A stretch of DNA of 64,000 nucleotides from Kallotenue papyrolyticum (lineage in GTDB: Bacteria; Chloroflexota; Chloroflexia; Chloroflexales; Kallotenuaceae), in NCBI RefSeq assembly GCF_000526415.1, contig NZ_JAGA01000002.1:124001-188000 (forward strand), given 5' to 3'. The translations under genes and the position numbers were made by a program. Of the stretch, positions 6,610-16,626 are shown in pieces. The notes beneath the pieces were generated by a model, which saw only the letters and a program-made list of their open reading frames with translations, made no database searches and was not told the origin of the DNA. Position 1 is the first letter of the stretch, and every line of letters starts with the position of its first letter.

Positions 6610-6717
6610 TCAATAAATCAGGCGTTCAATCGGTGGCATGCCGCAGCAGATCGTGAACCGTGGTAGCTCAACTTGCTGCGCTGCCATCAGTCGTTCGATA
6701 TTGTTGTCGCGACTCAT
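6610..6717 (-). pseudogene. 5' fragment of the LuxR-type regulator
   Basis: ATG at 6717 opens a 35-residue frame, MSRDNNIERL... ending FTICCGMPPIERLIY at 6610. Its last residues run into IESLALRGF in the next frame, giving a natural continuous receiver-like first helix if one base is dropped near 6612. It is therefore most likely the displaced N-terminus of the gene at 6132-6569. Confidence 0.5.
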
Positions 6718-6909
6718 GTTTGCGCTCTCTCTTCTCTGCTCGCTTTGGACCAACCTGGGGGCGACCAACTTATACCAACGTTATTACACACTATCAAAGG
6801 CTCTCAGTTGGTTATCAGCTTGTCAACTGCGCGCCACACCCGCGTCGCGCGGCCATCATCGCGTTTGCATCACGGCCCTGCTATGCTGGAGTCGTTCAAG
6901 GAGCGACTC

Positions 6910-8184
6910 ATGCGTGACATAGTGGCAATCTTCGCGCTCATCGCGGTAACTCTGGCAGGCTGCGGCCGCAACGCGCCGACCAGGCCGGTTTCGCAGCAGC
7001 AGGTCCAGCCGCCGGCAGCAACTCAGACACCGCCAGCAACGACGCAGGCACCTATACCAACCGGGGTTGCGACGCAGGCAGCCGACCAACCAACGCCGAC
7101 GGGCGCAGCTATCACCTCCACGCCGGTGCCGTCGGCCAAGGGCACGATCGTTATCGAACAGCCGGCTGCCGGCACGGCGATCAGCAGCCCGGTGCTGATC
7201 AGGGGCTCAACCGATTTCTGGCCGTTCGAGGCGACGCTGGTCGCGCGTGTTAAGGATGCGCAGGGCAACGTGTTGGGCATGGGCCCGCTGATGGTGCAGG
7301 CGCCCGACATCGGCCAGGGCGGACCCTTCGCGGGCGAGCTGAGCTTCACACCACCCGCCGCACCACAAGATGGCACGCTCGAGGTCTTCGAAGCCAGCGC
7401 CAAGGACGGCTCGATCGTGGTGATCGCCAGCGTGCCGGTCAAGCTCGGCGGCGCGACGATCGAGAGCGGGGTGATCCTTGATGCACCGGCCGCCAACGCG
7501 GATATCACATTGCCGCTGCACGTCGCCTTCCGCGGCGCGCAGGCCGATGCAGCGGTAATCGCGCGGTTGCGCTGGAGCAACGGCAGCGTGCTGGAGCAGC
7601 GCGTGCCGGTGGTGATCGGCACGGATGGCGTGGGCTATGGTGTGGCCAACCTGCAGTGGAACACCGAGAGCGCGCCACCGCCCACGCCGCCCGGTCCGGC
7701 GACCTTCGAACTTGTGCGCGAGGATGGCGCGCTGCTGCAACGTGTCCCGGTCAATGTCCTGCCTGAAGCGGCCACCCAGCGCGTGCAGGTGCATTGGATC
7801 AGCACCGATGGCCAGCCGATCATCTTCCAGCAGGCTGTGCCGCGCACGCCGCAGATCGCAACCGCAGCGCTCAATGAACTGCTCAACGGCCCACCCGACG
7901 GCAATCTGGCAGGCGCCACCACAGCGCTGCCAACGACTCAGGAGATCGTCACGTTCGCGGGGCGCGCCTCAAGCTGGGGCTACCGTGTCAGGCTGCTCAA
8001 GCTGACGATCACCGCTGGCGTGGCGACGGCGAACTTCTCGCAGGAGCTGCGGGCGTATGGCGGCGGATCGGCGCGCGTGCAGGCGATCCGCCAGCAGATT
8101 GAAGGCACGCTGCGCCAGTTTCCAAGCGTCCAGCAGGTTGTGATCCAGATCGAGGGCCAGAGCGAAGGCGTGCTCGAACCATAG
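6910..8184 (+). CDS. Lipoprotein with Gmad2 and GerMN domains
   Basis: 424 residues. ATG at 6910, after AAGGAGCGACTC. Signal peptide MRDIVAIFALIAVTLAGC ends in a lipobox, so the mature protein is lipid-anchored at Cys18. A Thr/Pro/Gln-rich linker (about 20-75) is followed by an Ig-like Gmad2 domain (IVIEQPAAGTAISSPVLIRG ... GELSFTPP), a second beta-rich segment, and a C-terminal GerMN domain (VQVHWISTDGQ ... LNELLNGPPDGNLAG ... VVIQIEG). GerMN proteins occur outside spore formers too, including in Chloroflexota; their role is envelope-related and poorly defined. The gene is divergent from the LuxR gene, with about 190 bases between their starts. Confidence 0.88.
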   Translation: MRDIVAIFALIAVTLAGCGRNAPTRPVSQQQVQPPAATQTPPATTQAPIPTGVATQAADQPTPTGAAITSTPVPSAKGTIVIEQPAAGTAISSPVLIRGSTDFWPFEATLVARVKDAQGNVLGMGPLMVQAPDIGQGGPFAGELSFTPPAAPQDGTLEVFEASAKDGSIVVIASVPVKLGGATIESGVILDAPAANADITLPLHVAFRGAQADAAVIARLRWSNGSVLEQRVPVVIGTDGVGYGVANLQWNTESAPPPTPPGPATFELVREDGALLQRVPVNVLPEAATQRVQVHWISTDGQPIIFQQAVPRTPQIATAALNELLNGPPDGNLAGATTALPTTQEIVTFAGRASSWGYRVRLLKLTITAGVATANFSQELRAYGGGSARVQAIRQQIEGTLRQFPSVQQVVIQIEGQSEGVLEP

Positions 8185-8232
8185 ATTGATGGTGGTTTCG
8201 AAGCATGCGAAGAGTGCAGCGGCTACACGGTT

Positions 8233-8302
8233 GAACCACAGCGGGCACAAGATTCGAACGGACGCTCGTATCGGCTTTGTGTCCTCTGTGTCTTTGTGCT
8301 GG
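8233..8302. repeat. CACAG-rich imperfect repeat element
   Basis: GAACCACAGCGGGCACAAG is followed about 25 bases later by CTTTGTGTCCTCTGTGTCTT. The second block is close to a reverse complement of repeated CACAGAGGACACAAAG units. Such blocks are familiar as short dispersed intergenic elements in many bacteria. The 8185-8354 gap between the convergent genes has no other feature. Confidence 0.35.
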
Positions 8303-8354
8303 AAAGCATCAGCTCAATGCTGTCAACCAATCCAACATCGCCAATCCACCATCA

Positions 8355-8783
8355 TCATCGCCCTTCGATCGCGGCGCGCACCTCGGGCGAGGCTGCCCAG
8401 GCCTGGGGATCACTACCCTGCAGCAGTTTCGTCAGCACCTGGCGCTGGTTACCATTGAGCGCGCCGGTATCTACCGGTGTAGCCGCCATCTCGATGGAGT
8501 CGAAGGGCGCAGCCAGATACTCCTCGTAGAGGTCACGACCGGGGGCGCGATGAACGTAGCGTACCTGAAAGACACGCAGGTCGCGATAGCGTGTGCCAAC
8601 CTCGTGCACGAACTGCACGGCGATCACCGCCGCACCGTGGGGCGCCGCTACCTCCTGATGGTAGGGCCCGAGCGGCGTACCTTGCTCCGGAAAGAGGTGC
8701 GTTTCGAGGGCTTCGACCATAATCCCGGTGGCGTTGAACAGCAGCGTGGGCGTGACCACGCGTTTGAACCAGCGCATGCGCAT
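8355..8783 (-). CDS. Conserved-looking hypothetical protein, 142 residues
   Basis: Starts MRMRWFKRVVTPTLLFNATG at the ATG at 8783, ten bases past the stop of the PucR-type regulator, with GAGGATGGT upstream; the two genes are likely one operon. Alternating strand-like segments (AAVIAVQFVHEVGTRYRDLR, VFQVRYVHRAPGRDLYEEYL) suggest a small alpha/beta protein. It has no signal peptide and no membrane span. I do not recognise a family or catalytic motif. Confidence 0.6.
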   Translation of the reverse strand: MRMRWFKRVVTPTLLFNATGIMVEALETHLFPEQGTPLGPYHQEVAAPHGAAVIAVQFVHEVGTRYRDLRVFQVRYVHRAPGRDLYEEYLAAPFDSIEMAATPVDTGALNGNQRQVLTKLLQGSDPQAWAASPEVRAAIEGR

Positions 8784-8793
8784 ACCATCCTCA

Positions 8794-10386
8794 TCACTTG
8801 GCGGCGCGTGGCGGCACGCGCTCGGCCACCACAGGCGCGACCTGCCGGTTGCGCCGCTCGGCCTCGTTCTGTTGCATCGAGAGCACGCGGTGGGCCTTGA
8901 GTGCGATCTGGAGGGCCAGCACATCTTCGGCGCGCTTCAGGCTCAGCCCGCTGATCTCGCCGATGCGGCGCAGCCGATAAATGAGGGTATTGCGATGGAT
9001 ATGCAACGCCTCGGCCGCCTGGTGCAGGTTGCCCAGCGCCGCAAAATAGCCCTCGAGGGTGCGGATCAACTCGCCGTTGGTGGCGCGGTCGTGCTCGATC
9101 AGCGCGCCCAGTGTCTGCCAATAGAAGGTGTGCAGTTCGGACGACGCGCGCAGCTCCAGTAGCAGACGGTACACGCCCAGATCGTTATAGGCGGTGATGC
9201 TGCGCGGACCAAAGAGTTGGCGGCCCAACAGCAGGGCTTGCTCGGCCTCTTCGCAGGCGCGCGGCCATTGGGCGAACGTGGCCGCGGGTGTGCTGATGCC
9301 GGCAGCGATCGCTCGCTGCTCGGCCAGTGCCTCCAGCACGGCGTTTGGCGGCGGCGCTTGATCATCGGCGGGATACAAACACAGCACCGCCGTGTCGCGC
9401 ACCAGTGTCGGCGCTGCTACGCGGCGTCGCACCAGCAGACGCTGCAGGAGCGCATGGAGCTCGGCGGGCACGCGGTGGTGATCGGCCTCCATGATCATCA
9501 GCGCTACGTGCGGACGGCGCAGGTCGTAGCCCAACTCGGCGGCCTGCTCCTGGAGCGCGCGGGGATCGCTGACCGTGCCGCTCAGGATCGTGCGCAGGAT
9601 ATCGCCACGCACGCGCGCTTCGGCCTGCTGCACGGCCTGCTGTTTCGAGAGCTCCAACGCCAGCGCCGCCGCCGCCTGTTGCGCTGCCAACTCATCCCAG
9701 GCGTCGAGCGTCGTCCCGGCGATGACAACCGTGCCCAGCATGGCCGTAGGTTGCCCCACCGGGAGCGCATAGAGCGCCGGGCCGGTCGGCGAGGGCGTGA
9801 AGGGCGGTTGCACCAGACCCAGCGCCGCGCGCAGCGCACGCGGCCCCTGCACGCTGCGCAGCTCACCCGCGTTGCTGAACAGCGCAACCGCGTTGCCGGT
9901 GTACGCGACCACCAGCCGCAGCATCGCCTCCACGCCGGCGTTGGCCGCCACCTGCTGCGTCAGCGCGGTATAGAGCTGCGCGGCGCGGCGTTCAAGCTGT
10001 GTTTCAGGATCAACCAGCAGGCGCTGAACGTCGCGCTCGATCTGACGCAGGTCGGCCTCGTCAGGCAACTGCACCAGCACCACGTTCAGGCGCGCAGCGA
10101 GCTGCAGCGCGTCCTCCTCGACGGTGCCCGCCACCGCGATCGCCGGCACCGAGACCGCCGCTAGGCGACGGATCAGCGTCGGCAGAGTCAGGCGTTCATC
10201 CAGGCGCAGCGCCTGCTCCAGGCCGACTAGCGCCAGCTCGCCGCCGCGCAGTTGCGGAAAGGCAGGCAGCGTGGCGCGCAGAGCGACCACACCGGCCACA
10301 TGCTGGTGCAGGCCTTCATCCGAGGTACGCAGGGTGCTACCGGGCGGCAGTGCCAGGCGCAGCAGGTCACGGATCGTGACACTCAT
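8794..10386 (-). CDS. PucR-family transcriptional regulator
   Basis: 530 residues from the ATG at 10386, whose MSVTIRDLLRLALPPGS is the usual start of the PucR N-terminal domain (purine catabolism regulator-like). A long coiled middle region follows. A C-terminal CdaR/PucR helix-turn-helix reads LIRTLEGYFAALGNLHQAAE, then ALHIHRNTLIYRLRRIGEIS. The HTH_30 motif HRNTLIYRL is diagnostic. Such regulators sense small metabolites, often purines or amino acids. The ligand is unknown here. Longer in-frame starts exist but lack support. It is followed at ten bases by the hypothetical gene 8355-8783. Confidence 0.88.
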   Translation of the reverse strand: MSVTIRDLLRLALPPGSTLRTSDEGLHQHVAGVVALRATLPAFPQLRGGELALVGLEQALRLDERLTLPTLIRRLAAVSVPAIAVAGTVEEDALQLAARLNVVLVQLPDEADLRQIERDVQRLLVDPETQLERRAAQLYTALTQQVAANAGVEAMLRLVVAYTGNAVALFSNAGELRSVQGPRALRAALGLVQPPFTPSPTGPALYALPVGQPTAMLGTVVIAGTTLDAWDELAAQQAAAALALELSKQQAVQQAEARVRGDILRTILSGTVSDPRALQEQAAELGYDLRRPHVALMIMEADHHRVPAELHALLQRLLVRRRVAAPTLVRDTAVLCLYPADDQAPPPNAVLEALAEQRAIAAGISTPAATFAQWPRACEEAEQALLLGRQLFGPRSITAYNDLGVYRLLLELRASSELHTFYWQTLGALIEHDRATNGELIRTLEGYFAALGNLHQAAEALHIHRNTLIYRLRRIGEISGLSLKRAEDVLALQIALKAHRVLSMQQNEAERRNRQVAPVVAERVPPRAAK

Positions 10387-10485
10387 GATCGCGCCGCCGA
10401 GAAAGGCTATGACGCCAGGATTATAACAGGCTCCGGCGCGTCTGGCTAGTCCCGCCCGTCCCCGCGCGCCCACGCTGTGGCAGCG

Positions 10486-11337
10486 CTAGCTGTACTCGTA
10501 GAATCCGCGTCCGGTTTTTCTGCCAAACCAACCTGCGGCGACCATTTTCCGCAGCAGCGGGCAGGGACGGTACTTGGGATCGCCCAGACCGGCGTACAAC
10601 ACCTCCAGGATCGCCAGACAGGTGTCCAGACCGATGAAATCGGCCAGTTGTAGCGGACCCATGGGATGGTTCATGCCCAGCTTCATCACTGTATCGATCG
10701 CTTCCGCCGAGGCTACCCCCTCATAGAGCGCGTAGATCGCCTCGTTGATCATCGGCATCAGGATGCGGTTCGAAACAAAACCGGGGTAATCGTTGACCGT
10801 AACCGGCGTTTTGCCCAGGCGGCGCGCCAGGGTGTCGATCGTCGCGCAGGTGGCATCGCTGGTGCGCAGCCCGCGCACGATCTCCACCAGGTTCATGATC
10901 GGCACGGGGTTGAAGAAGTGCATGCCGATCACCTGTTCCGGTCGGCGCGTGCGCGCGGCGATGGCCGTGATCGAGATCGATGAGGTATTCGAGGCCAGGA
11001 GCGTCTCCGGTGGGCAGAGGCGGTCCAGGCGCTCGAACAGCTCAAACTTGAGCTGCTCGCGCTCGGTTGCAGCTTCGATCACCACGGATGCTGCGCGCAA
11101 CGCTTCTAGCTCGCGAATGGGCGTAATGCGCGCAAGCGTCGTATCCTTCTGCTGTTGGGTGAGCGCGCCCTTCTTGATCAGGCGCTCCAGCGACGCGCTG
11201 ATCGCGCTCAGGCCGCGCTGGATCGCCGCCTCGCTGATGTCATAGAGCAACACGCGATAGTCGTGTTGCGCGCAGACCTGCGCAATGCCGCTGCCCATCT
11301 GGCCGGCGCCGACAACCCCGATGACGGTAGCTTCCAC
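10486..11337 (-). CDS. hbd: 3-hydroxybutyryl-CoA dehydrogenase
   Basis: 283 residues, GTG at 11337 with AAAGGAGC upstream. The NAD-binding loop is [19 protein letters not shown] near the N-terminus, followed by [10 protein letters not shown]. The catalytic His-Glu region is [18 protein letters not shown], and [17 protein letters not shown] completes the 3HCDH C-terminal domain with [16 protein letters not shown]. Length matches stand-alone short-chain enzymes. It interconverts acetoacetyl-CoA and 3-hydroxybutyryl-CoA in butyrate, PHB or fatty acid metabolism. No other pathway gene is adjacent. A longer frame running back into the sigma-factor gene is spurious. Confidence 0.93.
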   Translation of the reverse strand: MEATVIGVVGAGQMGSGIAQVCAQHDYRVLLYDISEAAIQRGLSAISASLERLIKKGALTQQQKDTTLARITPIRELEALRAASVVIEAATEREQLKFELFERLDRLCPPETLLASNTSSISITAIAARTRRPEQVIGMHFFNPVPIMNLVEIVRGLRTSDATCATIDTLARRLGKTPVTVNDYPGFVSNRILMPMINEAIYALYEGVASAEAIDTVMKLGMNHPMGPLQLADFIGLDTCLAILEVLYAGLGDPKYRPCPLLRKMVAAGWFGRKTGRGFYEYS

Positions 11338-11421
11338 GGCATGCTCCTTTGCATGGGCGGATGGGTGGTTTTCATCTTCATCAGAGCTTCTACTATACAT
11401 CAGCTTGTGGAGACGCGCTGC

Positions 11422-11457
11422 AAACACAACGCCGCCCGATCTGGTTGATCGAGCGGC
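11422..11457 (-). terminator. Intrinsic terminator of the sigma-factor gene
   Basis: On the minus strand GCCGCTCGATC, loop AACCA, GATCGGGCGGC (11431-11457), an 11-bp stem with one G-U pair, then GTTGTGTTT (11422-11430). It begins about 20 bases past the stop at 11477, before the hbd gene on the same strand. Confidence 0.7.
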
Positions 11458-11476
11458 GCGATGCGCGTTCGGCCGC

Positions 11477-12661
11477 TTAATCGAGGTAAGAACGCAGCTC
11501 CAGGCCGTAGGAGGGATGGCGCAGCTTGCGCAGCACCTTCGATTCGATCTGGCGGATGCGCTCGCGGGTGATGCCGAACTCGCGCCCGACCTCCTCCAGC
11601 GTGCGGTAGCGCCCATCGGTGAGGCCGTAGCGCAACTGGATGATTTTGCGCTCGCGCTCCGGCAGGCGTGCCAGCACACACTCGATCTGCTCGCGCAGGA
11701 TCTGGTGCGAGGCGGTATCAAGCGGCGCGCCGGAACGTTCATCTTCGATGAAATCGCCCAGCACCGAGTCGCCGTCGTCACCGACCGGCTGCTCGAGCGA
11801 GACCGGCACGCGCGCCGCTTCCAGCACGCGGCGCACCTTCTCTTCGGGCAGGCCCAGCGCCTGGGCCAGCTCCTGCGGCGAGGGCTCGCGCTGCAGCGCC
11901 TGCTGCAACTGATGCGACGTCTTCTTGACACGGTTGATCGTCTCACCGACGTGCACCGGCAGGCGGATCGTGCGGCTCTGGTCGGCAATGGCGCGCGTGA
12001 TCGCCTGGCGGATCCACCAGGTCGCATAGGTCGAGAACTTGAAGCCCTTGGTGTAGTCAAACTTTTCGGTAGCGCGCATCAGGCCGATATTGCCCTCCTG
12101 GATCAGGTCCAGGAACGACAGCCCACGACCGACGTAGCGCTTGGCGATCGAGACCACCAGCCGCAGGTTGGCGTTAATCAGATGCTGACGGGCAGCTTCA
12201 CCTTCAAGGACCCATTGCTGGAGCGTAGCGCGATCTTCGCACAGCAGGCCGCCCTCGGCCAGCAGCATGCGCGCGCGCTCGCCGCGCTCGACTTGCTGCG
12301 CCAGTTGCAGCTCCTCCTGAGCGGTCAGCAGGCTGACACGCCCGATCTCGCGCAGATATAAGCGGATCGGATCTTCTAGGCCCGGCTCGGCCTGCAACAG
12401 CTCTTCCAGATCGACATCGTCGTCCGCGTCGAGTTCGTCGCCCAGCGCTTCCGACTCTGCCATATCCAGCACCTGGATCTGTTCGTCGAAACAACAGGCA
12501 AAAATTTCATCGATCAGCGCGATCGCCCGTTCGGGATGGGGGATGTACCGGAGAAGGACGTCGTAGGTCAGAGTCCGCTGCTGCCGCGCGTAGGCCAAAA
12601 CCTGATCACGTACGTTGATCAACGTCGCACCGACCCTTTCTGTGAGGGCTTGCGGAACCAA
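11477..12661 (-). CDS. rpoD: RNA polymerase sigma factor, RpoD/SigA type
   Basis: 394 residues at most. Region 1.2 is [20 protein letters not shown]. Region 2 includes [20 protein letters not shown] and [20 protein letters not shown]. Region 3 starts [16 protein letters not shown]. Region 4 has [20 protein letters not shown] and [17 protein letters not shown]. These are all group 1/2 sigma features that recognise -35/-10 promoters. The N-terminus is short, with an acidic stretch ([15 protein letters not shown]). The TTG at 12661 has no ribosome-binding site; a TTG at 12622 after GAAAGGG is an alternative. A second, very similar sigma factor lies at 53124-54263. Confidence 0.93.
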   Translation of the reverse strand: MVPQALTERVGATLINVRDQVLAYARQQRTLTYDVLLRYIPHPERAIALIDEIFACCFDEQIQVLDMAESEALGDELDADDDVDLEELLQAEPGLEDPIRLYLREIGRVSLLTAQEELQLAQQVERGERARMLLAEGGLLCEDRATLQQWVLEGEAARQHLINANLRLVVSIAKRYVGRGLSFLDLIQEGNIGLMRATEKFDYTKGFKFSTYATWWIRQAITRAIADQSRTIRLPVHVGETINRVKKTSHQLQQALQREPSPQELAQALGLPEEKVRRVLEAARVPVSLEQPVGDDGDSVLGDFIEDERSGAPLDTASHQILREQIECVLARLPERERKIIQLRYGLTDGRYRTLEEVGREFGITRERIRQIESKVLRKLRHPSYGLELRSYLD

Positions 12662-12771
12662 CAGCTATCTAGATATCACTATAGCATGAAGTCTTTCCAT
12701 ATTCAAGACCTATTTTAGCGCCGGCGGTACAATATCCGAGCAACGACAGCCAACAGCAGGGAGAGAATGCC

Positions 12772-13983
12772 ATGCAGCGGTGGATGGCTGCGCGCGCGCG
12801 CGGCTTTGGCACATCGATCTTTTCGGAGATGACGGCGCTGGCACTTCAGCACGGTGCGATCAACCTCTCGCAGGGCTTTCCCGATTTTGCCGGTCCGGCG
12901 CATGTCAAGCAGGCGGCAGTGGCGGCGATTCAGGCCGACCACAATCAGTACGCGCCCGCGCCGGGCCTGCCGGCGCTGCGCGAGGCGATCGCAGCGACCT
13001 ATCGTGCCAGCTACGGGGTACCATGCAGCGCCGAGCATGTCACCGTCACCAGCGGCGCGACCGAGGCGATTGCCAGCACGATGCTGGCGCTGATCGATCC
13101 CGGCGATGAGGTGCTGATCTTCGAACCGGCCTATGACAGCTACGCGCCGACCACGGTTATGGCCGGCGGCGTGCCGCGCTTTGTGCGTCTGGAGCCGCCG
13201 GCGGCGCTGGGTGGCCGCGCCGCCGGCGACGCAACGCGCTGGTGGTTCGATCCCGCAGCGTTGCAGGCGGCCTGCACGCCGCGCACGCGCGCCATCATCG
13301 TCAACACGCCGCACAATCCAACCGGCAAAGTCTTCAGCCGTGCCGAGCTGGAGCTGATCGCCGAGCTGTGCCACCGGCATGACTTGATCGCCATCACCGA
13401 CGAAGTTTATGATCGGCTGGTGTACGATGGCATGCACACGCCCCTGGCGACGCTGCCCGGCATGTGGGAGCGTACCGTCACGATCAACAGCACCGGGAAG
13501 ACCTTCAGCCTGACCGGCTGGAAGATTGGCTACACCATCGCGCCGCCGCCGCTGACCGATGCGATCCGCCGCATCCACCAGTTTGTTACCTTTGCGGTAG
13601 CGACGCCCTTTCAGCATGCTATGGCGGCGGCGCTCACGGCGGCGCTGCATGATGATTTCTACGCGCGCCTGCTGGACTTCTACCGCGAGCGGCGCGATCG
13701 GCTGACGGCGATCCTCAACCAGGCGGGGTTGTCGGCGTTGCCGCCGGAGGGTACCTACTTCGTTATGGCTGACATCCGTGGGTGGGGCTTCACCTCGGAC
13801 GTTGCGTTCTGCCGCTACCTGACTACGCAGGTTGGTGTGGCCGCGATTCCGCCATCGGCCTTCTACGCCCAGCCGGAGACGGCCCCGGCCCTGGCGCGCT
13901 TCTGCTTCGCCAAGGAGTTGGCCACGCTCGAGGCTGCCGCGGCGCGGCTACGGCAGTATACCGCTCCGGTCGCCGCCTCGTAA
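12772..13983 (+). CDS. PLP-dependent aminotransferase, class I/II fold type I
   Basis: 403 residues. ATG at 12772 after GGGAGAG. The internal aldimine lysine is K243 in NSTGKTFSLTGWKIGY. NPTGK (182-186) and ITDEVYDRLVYDG (208-220) are the pyridoxal-binding motifs. The N-terminal NLSQGFPDF is typical of the kynurenine-oxoglutarate/methionine aminotransferase subgroup (KAT/YbdL). It transfers amino groups between amino acids and 2-oxo acids in the cytoplasm. Substrate is not fixed by these motifs. The following nucleotidyltransferase gene begins about 100 bases later and is probably independent. Confidence 0.92.
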   Translation: MQRWMAARARGFGTSIFSEMTALALQHGAINLSQGFPDFAGPAHVKQAAVAAIQADHNQYAPAPGLPALREAIAATYRASYGVPCSAEHVTVTSGATEAIASTMLALIDPGDEVLIFEPAYDSYAPTTVMAGGVPRFVRLEPPAALGGRAAGDATRWWFDPAALQAACTPRTRAIIVNTPHNPTGKVFSRAELELIAELCHRHDLIAITDEVYDRLVYDGMHTPLATLPGMWERTVTINSTGKTFSLTGWKIGYTIAPPPLTDAIRRIHQFVTFAVATPFQHAMAAALTAALHDDFYARLLDFYRERRDRLTAILNQAGLSALPPEGTYFVMADIRGWGFTSDVAFCRYLTTQVGVAAIPPSAFYAQPETAPALARFCFAKELATLEAAAARLRQYTAPVAAS

Positions 13984-14079
13984 GTTGCGGCCGGCCGGTT
14001 GCCGACGCGCGCATCACAATGCTATACTGCTACATGTCCGCGCGTCGGCGGCGCGCTCCTGCCCCCCTGGAGGACAACG

Positions 14080-16578
14080 ATGAAAGCTGTTGTGATGGCC
14101 GGCGGCGAAGGCTCGCGGCTCCGACCACTGACCATCAACCGGCCCAAGCCGATGGTCCCACTGGTTGATCGACCGGTTCTGGGGCATGTGCTGGAGTTGC
14201 TCAAACAGCACGGCATGACCGATGTGCTGGTCACCGTGCGCTACCTGGCCACCAACATCCAGGACTACTTCGGCGACGGGGCGGCCTACGGCCTGCAACT
14301 CAGCTACTCGGTCGAGGATCGCCCGCTGGGCACGGCGGGGAGCGTCAAGTACGCCGCCGCTTGGCTCGACGAGCCGTTCCTGGTGATCTCCGGCGACGCA
14401 CTCACCGACATCAACCTGAGCGAGGCGGTCGCCTACCACCATGCGCGCGGGGCGCTGGTGACGATCGTGCTCAAACGCGTCGAGAATCCGTTAGAGTACG
14501 GCATCACCATCATCGACGACGAAGGCCGCGTACGCCAGTTTCTGGAAAAACCCTCCTGGGGCGAGGTCTTCTCCGATACGGTCAACACCGGCATCTATAT
14601 TGTCGATCCACGCGTACTGGAGACCATTCCGCCCGACCAAAACGTTGACTGGTCGAAAGACGTCTTTCCGCGGCTGCTGGCGCAGGGCGCGGCGATCTAC
14701 GGCTATGTCGCGCAGGGCTACTGGACCGATATCGGTACGCTCGAAGAGTATATGCGCGCGACCGCCGACTACCTGTATGGTCGCGTTGCTCTGCCGCGGT
14801 TGGGCACCAACATCGGCAATGATATCTGGGTCAGCGGCGAGGTGGAGATCGCGCCCGACGCGCGGCTGTATGGGCCGATCTATCTGGGTCACGGCGTCAA
14901 GATCAAAGGTGGCGTCACCGTGTACGGGCCGAGCGTGATCCGCGACTACAACATTATCGACACGCGCGCGGTGATCGATCGCTCGATCATCTGGCGCAAT
15001 TCCTACATCGGCGAGCAGGCGCAGTTGCGCGGTGCCGTCGTGGCGCGCCAGTCCAATATCAAACGCCGCGCCGTGCTGTCGGAAGGCGCGGTCGTCGGCG
15101 ACTATACCATGATCAACGCCGGGGCGCTCATCAACGCCAACGTCAAGATCTGGCCCAACAAAGAGATCGACGAAGGGGCGATCATCACCAACAACATTAT
15201 TTGGGGCTCGCAGGGCCGGCGCGTGCTCTTTGGGCGCTACGGCATCACCGGCCTGGTCAACATTGACATCACGCCGGAGTTTTGCGCGCGGCTGGGCGCG
15301 GCCTATGGCGGCACGCTGCCCAAGGGCTCGACCGTGCTGATCAACCGCGATGCGCACTACACACCGCGCATGCTCAAGCGCGCGATCATTAGCGGGCTGC
15401 CCTCGGCGGGCATCAACGTCGCCGACATTCGCAGTGTGCCGATCCCCGTCGCCCGCTATATGGTGCATGCCCTGGGCGCGGCCGGCGGTGTGCATGTGCG
15501 CCTGTCGCCGCTCGACAATCGCGTGGTTGATATCCGCTTTTTTGATCGCGACGGCCTGGATATCGATCGCGCCGCCGAGCGCGCAATCGAAAGCTACTTC
15601 TTCCGCGAGGACTATCGTCGCGCGTATCTGGACGAGATCGGACGCATTCGCTACCAGGAGGGCGTCGAAGAGACGTACCTAGCCGGCTTTTTCGAGGCAC
15701 TGCGTCCCGAAGCGCTCCAGGCGATCGCCGACCGTTTCAAGATCGTGGTTGACTATGCCAATGCCAATGCGTCAAGCATTGCGCCGGCGGTTTTTCGCCG
15801 GCTGGGCTGCGATGTGGTGGAGCTGAATGCCAATCTGCACGAGGAACGCATTTTTCAGACGCCCGAGCAGTTCGCTGCCGGCATGGAACAGCTCGCCGCG
15901 ATCGTTCCGGTGCTGCATGCCCGCCTGGGGGTGCGCTTCGATCCCGGTGGCGAGAAAATGTTCGTGGTGGACGATCGTGGTCGACGCCTGAGCGACCTGC
16001 AGACGCTGGCCGCGCTGACCGAGCTGGCCATGCGCTGCTATGGCGGCGGCAGCGTGGCCGTGCCGGCGAGCGCGCCCTGCGCCTTTGACGCCATTGCCCG
16101 ACGCCACGGTGGCACAATCGTGCGCGCGCGCGCAGCCCTCGCGGCGCTGATGCGCACCGCCGCCGACCACCGCCACTATCTGCTGTTGGGCGATGGCACC
16201 GGCAACCTGATCGTGCCGTCGTTCTATCCTGTTGCCGACGGACTGTTTGCCGCCGTCAAGTTGATGGAGCTGCTGGCACTTCAGGACGTGCAGCTTTCCG
16301 AGGTCGTCGATCAGCTGCCACCCTCGTTCATGGCCCAAACGCGTGTCGCCTGCCGCTGGGAGCACAAGGGGCGCCTGATGCGCATGCTCGCCGAGCGCTT
16401 CGCCAATCGTCCGCTTGAGCAGATCGACGGTCTACGGATCATGCTGGATCACGCCTGGGTGCTGATTCTGCCCGATCCGGATGCGCCCTTCTTCCATGTC
16501 ATCGCCGAGGGCGCCAGCGATGAACAGGCTCACCGGCTGATGCAGGAATATGCGGCGCTGATCAGTGAATTGTTGTGA
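14080..16578 (+). CDS. Bifunctional sugar nucleotidyltransferase / phosphomannomutase-like protein
   Basis: 832 residues; ATG at 14080 after TGGAGG. Residues 1 to about 235 form a mannose-1-phosphate guanylyltransferase/RmlA-like domain: [48 protein letters not shown] left-handed beta helix follows to about 370. The rest has the phosphohexomutase order ([64 protein letters not shown]). The mutase phosphoserine loop, normally TASHNP, reads VRLSPLDN here, so mutase activity is doubtful. The likely role is GDP-mannose or a related activated sugar for polysaccharide synthesis. Confidence 0.88.
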   Translation: MKAVVMAGGEGSRLRPLTINRPKPMVPLVDRPVLGHVLELLKQHGMTDVLVTVRYLATNIQDYFGDGAAYGLQLSYSVEDRPLGTAGSVKYAAAWLDEPFLVISGDALTDINLSEAVAYHHARGALVTIVLKRVENPLEYGITIIDDEGRVRQFLEKPSWGEVFSDTVNTGIYIVDPRVLETIPPDQNVDWSKDVFPRLLAQGAAIYGYVAQGYWTDIGTLEEYMRATADYLYGRVALPRLGTNIGNDIWVSGEVEIAPDARLYGPIYLGHGVKIKGGVTVYGPSVIRDYNIIDTRAVIDRSIIWRNSYIGEQAQLRGAVVARQSNIKRRAVLSEGAVVGDYTMINAGALINANVKIWPNKEIDEGAIITNNIIWGSQGRRVLFGRYGITGLVNIDITPEFCARLGAAYGGTLPKGSTVLINRDAHYTPRMLKRAIISGLPSAGINVADIRSVPIPVARYMVHALGAAGGVHVRLSPLDNRVVDIRFFDRDGLDIDRAAERAIESYFFREDYRRAYLDEIGRIRYQEGVEETYLAGFFEALRPEALQAIADRFKIVVDYANANASSIAPAVFRRLGCDVVELNANLHEERIFQTPEQFAAGMEQLAAIVPVLHARLGVRFDPGGEKMFVVDDRGRRLSDLQTLAALTELAMRCYGGGSVAVPASAPCAFDAIARRHGGTIVRARAALAALMRTAADHRHYLLLGDGTGNLIVPSFYPVADGLFAAVKLMELLALQDVQLSEVVDQLPPSFMAQTRVACRWEHKGRLMRMLAERFANRPLEQIDGLRIMLDHAWVLILPDPDAPFFHVIAEGASDEQAHRLMQEYAALISELL

Positions 16579-16626
16579 ACGATCCTGCGGCCGGCCGGAT
16601 TGCTGCAGCCGCTTCCGGGGGAGACC

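Noticed and set aside
11285-12361. Plus-strand frame of 358 codons over the sigma factor
   Set aside because: Opposite strand is an unmistakable sigma factor; this frame has no motif or ribosome-binding site.
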